Shown piece after piece: positions 1-5,046 of a stretch of DNA of 5,046 nt. The stretch is from an uncultured Emergencia sp. (GTDB taxonomy: Bacteria > Bacillota > Clostridia > Peptostreptococcales > Anaerovoracaceae): NCBI GenBank assembly GCA_902476665.1, contig CABSEO010000190.1, positions 1-5,046 on the forward strand, in the 5' to 3' direction. Both the position numbers and the translations under genes were made by a program. Position 1 is the stretch's first letter. Each line of letters begins with the position of its first letter. The notes under the pieces were generated by a model that worked only from the letters and a program-made list of their open reading frames with translations, made no database searches and had not been told where the DNA came from.

Positions 1-13
1 TTATAATAATTTA

Positions 14-51
14 ATCAAAAAACTCAGGATCGATTTCCTGAGTTTTTTGAT
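14..51. terminator. Rho-independent terminator, likely bidirectional, of an upstream gene
   Basis: A 7-bp core stem (CTCAGGA at 23-29 pairing with TCCTGAG at 36-42) closes a 6-nt loop. It is flanked by six A on the left (17-22) and six T on the right (43-48), and the A/T runs extend the pairing outward to about 14-51. This is the classic shape of an intrinsic terminator and could act on both strands. No coding sequence is visible in the first 13 bases, so the gene it serves probably ends just left of the window. It also insulates the transporter gene from read-through. Confidence 0.85.
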
Positions 52-140
52 GGTTTTGTGTTCTGCAACTCTAATCAAGCCTGCATGTCTCATTTCATTT
101 GTTTTCAAAAACAATTCCATTCCTCATTTTTATGTTCCTG

Positions 141-163
141 TTGACAATGTTTTTTCTTGTCGA
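141..163. promoter_or_regulatory. Imperfect inverted repeat overlapping the -35 box, possible operator
   Basis: TTGACAA (141-147) and TTGTCGA (157-163) are inverted copies matching at 6 of 7 positions, separated by 9 bp. The left arm covers the -35 box and the right arm abuts the -10 box, so a dimeric regulator bound here would block RNA polymerase. The geometry suits a repressor site, but the left arm is largely the consensus -35 itself, so the dyad could be coincidental. No regulator gene is present in the window. Confidence 0.2.
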
Positions 164-169
164 TATAAT
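141..169 (+). promoter_or_regulatory. Sigma-A (sigma-70) type promoter for the sodium-dependent transporter
   Basis: A perfect -35 box TTGACA (141-146) and a perfect -10 box TATAAT (164-169) are separated by the ideal 17 bp. There is no extended -10 TG. Transcription would start near 175-177, giving a leader of about 41 nt before the ATG at 218. A leader this short leaves little room for a riboswitch or T-box, so any control is more likely at initiation. The position directly upstream of the Shine-Dalgarno site and start codon supports the assignment. Confidence 0.88.
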
Positions 170-201
170 GTAGTGTACGAAATTATTTTGTAACCAAGAA
201 T

Positions 202-208
202 AGGAGGG
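202..208 (+). promoter_or_regulatory. Ribosome binding site of the transporter gene
   Basis: AGGAGGG lies 9 nt upstream of the ATG at 218 and is a full match to the anti-Shine-Dalgarno core. It fixes the start codon: the next in-frame methionine is residue 18, inside the first membrane helix, and has no comparable site. Confidence 0.88.
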
Positions 209-217
209 CTTTATTCT

Positions 218-1615
218 ATGGAACATCATCACGAAAAAGGCCAGTGGGGCAGCAATTTCGGCTTTCTGATGGCTGCAATCGGCTCTGCTGTAGGCCTTGG
301 AAACTTGTGGGGATTCCCATATAAAATGGGAATGAACGGCGGTTTCGCCTTTCTGATCCTCTATATACTCTTAGTTATCTTCGTTGGCTATGTCATTTGT
401 CTGGGAGAATTATCCCTGGGCAGACACTCCGGAAAAGGTGTTATTGCCGCATACGAATCTCTGAGCAAGAAGTATGCCTTTATCGGCTGGTTCGGCTGGA
501 TTTCACCGCTGCTGATTCTAGGTTTCTACTGCATGCTCGGCGGCTACTGTGTGAAATATGCGGTTGCCAATCTGGGAGATTTATTTGGTGCAGGCTTTGG
601 CGTAGGTGAAACAGATAGTGCTGAATTTTTCAACTCATTTGTAACAGATCAGGTAGACAGTGTGATTTATACAGTTATTTTCGTACTGCTCACCATCCTC
701 ATTGTTAGAGGCGGTGTTTCCAGCGGTATTGAGAGATTTACCAAAGTTGCAATGCCTGCTCTGTTTTTCGCACTGGTAATCGTAATTATCAGAAGTGTTA
801 CCCTGCCGGGTGCTTCAGAAGGTTTAGAATTTATTTTCAAGCCTAACTGGGAAGTGTTCAAGGGCGCCGGTATCATCAACGTTCTTGCTGCAGCAGGCGG
901 TCAGATGTTCTTCTCACTTTCTCTGGGCATGGGCATTACTATCACTTACGGTTCCTATATGAAAAAAGATGCCAGTCTGGAAAGAAGTGCTCTGATCATT
1001 CCGTTTGCCGATACACTCATCGCTATCATGGCTGCGCTCGCAATCATGCCTGCAGTATTTGCATCCGGACAGGAACCTACTCAGGGCCCTGGTCTGCTCT
1101 TTATCACACTGCAGACAGTATTTTCAGCAATGGGAAAATTCGGTCCTCTCTTCGGATTCATTTTCTATGCTCTGGTATTTATTGCCGCAATCACATCTTC
1201 CATCGCATTGCTGGAAGCAGTCAGCTCCACTGTTATGGACAAGCGTGCAGAGAAGGGCAAACCGTTAAAGAGAAAAACCGTTGTTACCATAATGGGTATT
1301 CTGATTGGTATTGAAGGTGTATTTGTAGCACTGGACGGTCTGGGCGGAAACGGTTTTCCTCAGATTTTCGGACAAAGCACCTGGCTTGACAGCTTTGACC
1401 TGATATCCGAAGGTATTCTGATGCCTCTGGGTGCATGCTACATGGCCATTATTCTTCCAACAGAACTGGTAGACAAGGAAGTTACTCTTAACGGAAACAG
1501 ATTCAGAACTCAGAAGTTCTTTGATTTCTGTCTCAAGTTCACGGCTCCGCTGCTCATGGTACTGGTACTGCTGGGACAGCTGGATACCTTCTTCAAAATG
1601 GGAATTTTCTCCTAA
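218..1615 (+). CDS. Sodium-dependent transporter, NSS (neurotransmitter:sodium symporter / SLC6-like) family
   Basis: This is a complete inner-membrane secondary transporter that probably imports an amino acid or related amine with Na+; the substrate cannot be read from sequence. The NSS signature is plain: SAVGLGNLWGFPY (residues 23-35) in a broken TM1, GELSLGR (63-69) ending TM2, SLSLGMG (233-239) in the unwound part of TM6, and ITSSIALLE (325-333) in TM8. Aligned by eye to LeuT, the Na2 site is intact (G22, V25, A323, T326, S327) and Na1 keeps A24 and N29, with Ser233 for Thr254. D265 falls at Asn286. Y104 matches the substrate-site Tyr108, and E64 matches Glu62. I count 11 hydrophobic segments, roughly at 14-32, 43-66, 87-119, 147-164, 174-196, 217-247, 258-282, 308-340, 354-373, 394-415 and 435-460. 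This is the 11-helix form common in bacteria, without LeuT's TM12. Oddities are Gly32 where the gating Arg30 of LeuT sits, with Lys36 nearby, and a short His run at residues 3-5. The gene is monocistronic, with its own promoter and terminator. The family call is near certain; the substrate is unknown. Confidence 0.96.
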   Translation: MEHHHEKGQWGSNFGFLMAAIGSAVGLGNLWGFPYKMGMNGGFAFLILYILLVIFVGYVICLGELSLGRHSGKGVIAAYESLSKKYAFIGWFGWISPLLILGFYCMLGGYCVKYAVANLGDLFGAGFGVGETDSAEFFNSFVTDQVDSVIYTVIFVLLTILIVRGGVSSGIERFTKVAMPALFFALVIVIIRSVTLPGASEGLEFIFKPNWEVFKGAGIINVLAAAGGQMFFSLSLGMGITITYGSYMKKDASLERSALIIPFADTLIAIMAALAIMPAVFASGQEPTQGPGLLFITLQTVFSAMGKFGPLFGFIFYALVFIAAITSSIALLEAVSSTVMDKRAEKGKPLKRKTVVTIMGILIGIEGVFVALDGLGGNGFPQIFGQSTWLDSFDLISEGILMPLGACYMAIILPTELVDKEVTLNGNRFRTQKFFDFCLKFTAPLLMVLVLLGQLDTFFKMGIFS

Positions 1616-1626
1616 TACAGAGTTTT

Positions 1627-1654
1627 AAAGAGACGTATCATGCGTCTCTTTTTT
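1627..1654 (+). terminator. Rho-independent terminator of the transporter gene
   Basis: A 9-bp stem (AAAGAGACG at 1627-1635 pairing with CGTCTCTTT at 1643-1651) encloses a 7-nt loop and runs into six T at 1649-1654. It starts 11 nt after the TAA stop at 1613-1615. On the opposite strand the trailing T-run is weak and interrupted, so it serves mainly the + strand gene. Confidence 0.87.
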
Positions 1655-1665
1655 AATAATATAGT

Positions 1666-1697
1666 AAAAAGGGCGATATGAGGAAGTACCGCCCTTT
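1666..1697 (-). terminator. Rho-independent terminator of the pyruvate:ferredoxin oxidoreductase gene
   Basis: On the minus strand, AAAGGGCG (1697-1690) pairs with CGCCCTTT (1675-1668), an 8-bp GC-rich stem around a 14-nt loop. The last two T of the stem (1669-1668) join 1667-1666 in a run of five T at 1670-1666. The hairpin begins 4 nt after the TGA stop at 1704-1702. The loop is longer than usual, but the position and T-run support the call. Confidence 0.8.
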
Positions 1698-1701
1698 ACA
1701 A

Positions 1702-4700
1702 TCAGTTTTCTGCCATTTTCTTATAGGTTTCATATTTCTCTCTGGCGTCTTCTTCTGTCATAGCAAAGAGTTTATCGGCCTTCTGAGGAAATTCTTTAGC
1801 TAAGGAGGCATATCTGTTCTGGCCCATGATAAAGTCTCTGAACGGCTTCACAGGAGCCTTAGAATCCATAATAAACGGATTTCTTCCCTGCTTTTTCAGT
1901 TCTGGATTATATCTGTACAGATGCCAGTATCCTGAGTCTACTGCATCCTTTATATTTTCCTGAGATTTTCCCATTCCCTTCTTCAGACCATGATTGATAC
2001 AAGGTGCATAAGCAATGATCAGTGACGGACCGTTGTAAGCTTCAGCCTCTATCACAGCCTTCATAAACTGATTCTTGTCAGCGCCCATGCCCACCTGCGC
2101 CACATAAACGTAACCGTAGGACATAGCCATCAGTCCCAAATCCTTTTTCTTTATTTTTTTTCCTGAAGCTGCAAACTTTGCGATAGCAGCCGCAGGAGTA
2201 GCTTTAGATGCCTGGCCTCCTGTGTTTGAATAGACTTCGGTATCAAAAACCAGCACATTAATGTTTTCGCCAGACGCAAGTACATGATCAAGGCCGCCAT
2301 AGCCGATATCATAAGCCCATCCGTCACCGCCGACAGCCCAGACTGATTTCTTTACCAGGTAGTCTCTGTAGCGCAAAATTCTGTCTGCAAGCTGTTTCAG
2401 AACTTCGTCAGAAGTTTTCATATGCGCAATAGCTTCCAGCACTTTCTTGCTTGCACCGATTGATTCTTCCCCCTGATCCTTATATTCCAGCCATTCTCTG
2501 AAAGCATCCTTCATCTCGTCATCAATATCCAGTTCCAGAAGTGCCTTCATGTTACTTTCGATTTTATCACGAATCTGTTTTGTGGCCAGAAGCATACCGT
2601 ATCCAAATTCAGCGTTATCCTCAAAGAGAGAATTTGCCCATGCCGGTCCGTGGCCATTCTCGTCGGTGCAATACGGCATGGATGGTGCTGAGGCGCCCCA
2701 GATGGAAGAGCATCCTGTAGCATTGGCAATCATCATTCTATCACCAAAAAGCTGAGTGATGACTTTCAAATATGGCGTTTCTCCACATCCCGCACAGGCT
2801 CCGGAAAATTCAAAATACGGCTGATAAAACTGACTTCCCTTCACAGTCTTTTTCTGAATCGGAAGTTCCTTCTTTGGAATCTTCACAGCAAATTCCCAGT
2901 TCTCTGCTTCACTGACTACATCTGCATATGCTTCCATTCTCAAAGCTTTTTCCTTTGCCGGACAAATATCAGCACAATTGCCACAGCCCATGCAGTCCAG
3001 TGCGGATAACTGCATTCTGTAATAAAGCCCTTCAAGTCCTGTTCCCTGGGCTTTGATAGTCTCAAAGCCGGAAGGGGCCCTATTAAGTTCCTCTTCACTG
3101 AGAAGTACAGGCCTGATAGCCGAATGGGGGCAGACAAAAGAACACTGGTTGCACTGAATGCATTTTGCCTTGTCCCATTTAGGTAGATGCACTGCTACTC
3201 CTCGTTTCTCATATCTGCTGGTACCCAGAGGAAATGATCCGTCAGCCCGTTCCACAAAAGTGCTGACCGGCAGATCCTCTCCTTCCTGTCTATTCATAGG
3301 AATCAAAACATCCTCAATGAACTCAGGCAGATCCAGTACTCTTTCTTTCGAATCTTCTGCATAGAGCCAGCTTTCAGGAATCTCCACCTTCTGAACAGCA
3401 TTGATGCCTTCATCCACTGCCCTGCAGTTCATATCAATAATGTGCTGTCCTTTCTTCTTATATGTTTTTTCAATTCCTTCCTTCAGATATCTGATTGCAT
3501 CATCTGTAGGAATTACCTCTGTCAGTTTAAAAAATGCGGCCTGCATGATCATATTGATTCTGCTGCCCAGGCCGATGGCTTCGCTAATCTTCCAGGCATC
3601 AATAGTATAGAAATCAGCCTCTTTCTTGGCAAGGGCGCGTTTTACAGATGCCGGCAGATGCGTGTCCATCTCCTCAGGCGTCCATAAGCTGTTCAAAAGA
3701 AAAATACCGCCCTTTCTCAGATCCTTCAACATGTCATACTGCCTGAGATAGGCCTGATTATGACAGGCGACAAAATCAGCCTGATTGATCTGATATGCTG
3801 ATTTAATTGGGTGATTTCCAAAACGCAGGTGCGAAATGGTTACCCCTCCGGACTTCTTAGAATCGTAGGCAAAATAGCCCTGGGCATACATATCCGTCTT
3901 ATCACCGATAATTTTGATAGCAGTCTTGTTTGCGCCTACCGTACCATCTGAGCCGAGTCCCCAGAACTTGCACTTGATAGTTCCTTCCGGTTCTCTGGAA
4001 ATCCCCACTGTGTAACCCAGGGAATGCCCTGTCACATCATCCTCGATCCCTACTGTAAAGTGGTCTTTCGGATGTTTATGATACAAGTTGTCATAAACCG
4101 CCTGAATCATACCGGGAGTAACATCCTTAGATCCTAGACCATATCTGCCCCCGTAAACCTCCGGGGCATACTTTTCACCATAAAGCATGGTTTTAATATC
4201 CTCGTATAAAGGTTCTCCAATTGCTCCCGGCTCTTTTGTCCTGTCAAGCACAGCAATTCTCTCTACTGTCTTGGGAAGCACGTCCATAAAATATTTTTTT
4301 ACAAAAGGTCTGTAAAGACGAACCTTAATCAGTCCAACCTTATGACCTTCCCTGAGCAGCTTTTCCATAGATTCTTCAATGGTTTCACAGACGGATCCCA
4401 TAGCGACAATGATATTTTCCGCATCAGGTGCCCCGACATAATCAAATGGACGGTATCTGCGACCTGTCAACTGACCGATCTTGTCCATGTATTCTGCCAC
4501 AATTTCCGGCAGTTCATTATAATATTTATTGGAGGCCTCTCTGGCCTGAAAAAAAATATCAGGATTCTGTGCTGTTCCTCGAATCACCGGATGCTCAGGA
4601 TTCAAAGCTCTTTTTCTGAATTTATCTACTGCATTGAGGTCAATAAGTTTTCTTAATTCATCATATTCAATAGTTTCTATTTTCTGAATTTCATGGGATG

Positions 4701-5046
4701 TTCTGAAACCGTCAAAGAAGTGAACAAAAGGCAGACTTCCCCTGATGGCGGAGAGATGAGCCACTGCACCCAGATCCATTACCTCTTGTACAGAACTTGA
4801 AGCCAGCAGGGCAAACCCTGTCTGCCTGGTCGCCATAACATCTGAATGGTCACCAAATATGCACAATGCATGGCTGGATACCGTTCTTGCTGCTACATGA
4901 AATACTGCAGGAAGCATTTCTCCTGCAATTTTATACATATTGGGAATCATCAGTAAAAGTCCTTGAGAGGACGTATACGTCGTTGTCAAAGCTCCTGAAG
5001 ACAATGCGCCGTGAACCGTTCCTGCGGCACCCGCCTCAGACTGCAT
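1702..5046 (-). CDS. nifJ: Pyruvate:ferredoxin (flavodoxin) oxidoreductase, single-chain type; N-terminus cut by window edge
   Basis: This cytoplasmic enzyme converts pyruvate, CoA and oxidised ferredoxin to acetyl-CoA, CO2 and reduced ferredoxin, a central step of anaerobic fermentation. In visible numbering (1114 residues), the order is: the rest of the pyrimidine-binding domain (1 to about 200), a transketolase-C-like domain (about 200-355), the gamma domain (about 356-555), an EKR domain (RYEKRG at 611-616), a two-cluster ferredoxin domain (about 620-700) and the TPP-binding domain (about 735-1060). Two [4Fe-4S] sets are complete: C629/C632/C635/C639 and C685/C688/C691/C695. The third cluster, near TPP, has C751, C754, C779 and C1016, matching Cys812, 815, 840 and 1071 of the Desulfovibrio africanus enzyme. 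TPP/Mg residues include D908 in GDG and N941 in DTEVYSNTGGQ. E4 matches the catalytic Glu64 and R54 matches Arg114. About 60 N-terminal residues, including the YPITPSS-type motif, are missing, so the ATG at 5044-5046 is an internal Met. Full length would be near 1175 residues, normal for the family. No frameshift or internal stop is seen. Despite the symbol, nothing here points to nitrogen fixation. Confidence 0.97.
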   Translation of the reverse strand: MQSEAGAAGTVHGALSSGALTTTYTSSQGLLLMIPNMYKIAGEMLPAVFHVAARTVSSHALCIFGDHSDVMATRQTGFALLASSSVQEVMDLGAVAHLSAIRGSLPFVHFFDGFRTSHEIQKIETIEYDELRKLIDLNAVDKFRKRALNPEHPVIRGTAQNPDIFFQAREASNKYYNELPEIVAEYMDKIGQLTGRRYRPFDYVGAPDAENIIVAMGSVCETIEESMEKLLREGHKVGLIKVRLYRPFVKKYFMDVLPKTVERIAVLDRTKEPGAIGEPLYEDIKTMLYGEKYAPEVYGGRYGLGSKDVTPGMIQAVYDNLYHKHPKDHFTVGIEDDVTGHSLGYTVGISREPEGTIKCKFWGLGSDGTVGANKTAIKIIGDKTDMYAQGYFAYDSKKSGGVTISHLRFGNHPIKSAYQINQADFVACHNQAYLRQYDMLKDLRKGGIFLLNSLWTPEEMDTHLPASVKRALAKKEADFYTIDAWKISEAIGLGSRINMIMQAAFFKLTEVIPTDDAIRYLKEGIEKTYKKKGQHIIDMNCRAVDEGINAVQKVEIPESWLYAEDSKERVLDLPEFIEDVLIPMNRQEGEDLPVSTFVERADGSFPLGTSRYEKRGVAVHLPKWDKAKCIQCNQCSFVCPHSAIRPVLLSEEELNRAPSGFETIKAQGTGLEGLYYRMQLSALDCMGCGNCADICPAKEKALRMEAYADVVSEAENWEFAVKIPKKELPIQKKTVKGSQFYQPYFEFSGACAGCGETPYLKVITQLFGDRMMIANATGCSSIWGASAPSMPYCTDENGHGPAWANSLFEDNAEFGYGMLLATKQIRDKIESNMKALLELDIDDEMKDAFREWLEYKDQGEESIGASKKVLEAIAHMKTSDEVLKQLADRILRYRDYLVKKSVWAVGGDGWAYDIGYGGLDHVLASGENINVLVFDTEVYSNTGGQASKATPAAAIAKFAASGKKIKKKDLGLMAMSYGYVYVAQVGMGADKNQFMKAVIEAEAYNGPSLIIAYAPCINHGLKKGMGKSQENIKDAVDSGYWHLYRYNPELKKQGRNPFIMDSKAPVKPFRDFIMGQNRYASLAKEFPQKADKLFAMTEEDAREKYETYKKMAEN

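Noticed and set aside
170..217. Possible riboswitch or T-box leader before the transporter
   Set aside because: The predicted leader is only about 41 nt and holds no T-box motif, specifier stem or terminator hairpin.
224..232. Three consecutive His codons near the N-terminus, considered as a cloning tag or metal site
   Set aside because: Three histidines are too few for a purification tag, the flanks look native, and no second metal-ligand motif is seen. It is treated as a minor feature of the cytoplasmic N-terminus.
1802..1828. A Shine-Dalgarno-like AAGGAGG on the + strand inside the oxidoreductase region
   Set aside because: The nearest ATG is about 17 nt downstream, too far for normal initiation, and no plausible protein follows. 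It is antisense to conserved coding sequence.
3401..3687. Overlapping antisense open frames of 69 and 81 codons with hydrophobic stretches
   Set aside because: They are antisense to the gamma-domain coding region of the oxidoreductase. The hydrophobic look comes from the complement of charged codons, and two overlapping frames here point to a compositional effect rather than a gene.
4342..4656. A 104-codon open frame on the + strand, antisense to the oxidoreductase gene
   Set aside because: It lies wholly inside a well-conserved coding region on the other strand. Its translation has no recognisable domain and no convincing ribosome binding site. It is a shadow of the real gene.
1702..5046. 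Reading the gene as part of a nitrogen fixation cluster because of the symbol nifJ
   Set aside because: No other nif gene is in the window, and this single-chain enzyme is a general fermentation enzyme in Clostridia.
1..5046. An undescribed multi-gene system, mobile element or CRISPR array
   Set aside because: The window is filled by two well-known protein families in convergent orientation with ordinary signals. There are no direct repeats, transposase fragments, tRNA-like structures or unexplained intergenic stretches longer than about 220 bp.

Overview
The window looks like chromosomal DNA from an anaerobic, low-to-moderate GC Firmicute, most likely a member of the Clostridia. This rests on a single-chain clostridial-type pyruvate:ferredoxin oxidoreductase, a strong AGGAGG ribosome binding site, a consensus sigma-A type promoter and short hairpin/T-run terminators. 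I cannot name the genus from sequence alone.

Layout, left to right. Positions 1-51 hold a terminator hairpin that probably closes a gene lying left of the window. Positions 52-140 show nothing recognisable. Positions 141-217 carry a perfect TTGACA-17-TATAAT promoter, a short leader and a Shine-Dalgarno site for the first gene. Positions 218-1615 (+) encode a complete 465-residue sodium-dependent transporter of the neurotransmitter:sodium symporter (NSS, SLC6-like) family, probably an amino acid importer with 11 membrane helices. Positions 1616-1701 form a short convergent intergenic region with two hairpins, one suited to stopping each gene. Positions 1702-5046 (-) encode most of pyruvate:ferredoxin (flavodoxin) oxidoreductase. 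About 60 N-terminal residues and the promoter lie beyond the right edge of the window.

The two genes converge and end at separate terminators, so they are separate transcription units. There is no direct evidence that they work together. In an anaerobe, a sodium-driven amino acid importer and an enzyme turning pyruvate into acetyl-CoA plus reduced ferredoxin would both fit fermentative metabolism, but that link is inference.

I found no RNA gene, mobile element, CRISPR array or defence system, and nothing that looks like an undescribed multi-gene system. The points most worth a second look are an unusual extracellular-gate sequence in the transporter (Gly where LeuT-type proteins carry a gating Arg, with a Lys one helical turn on) and an imperfect inverted repeat overlapping the transporter promoter.
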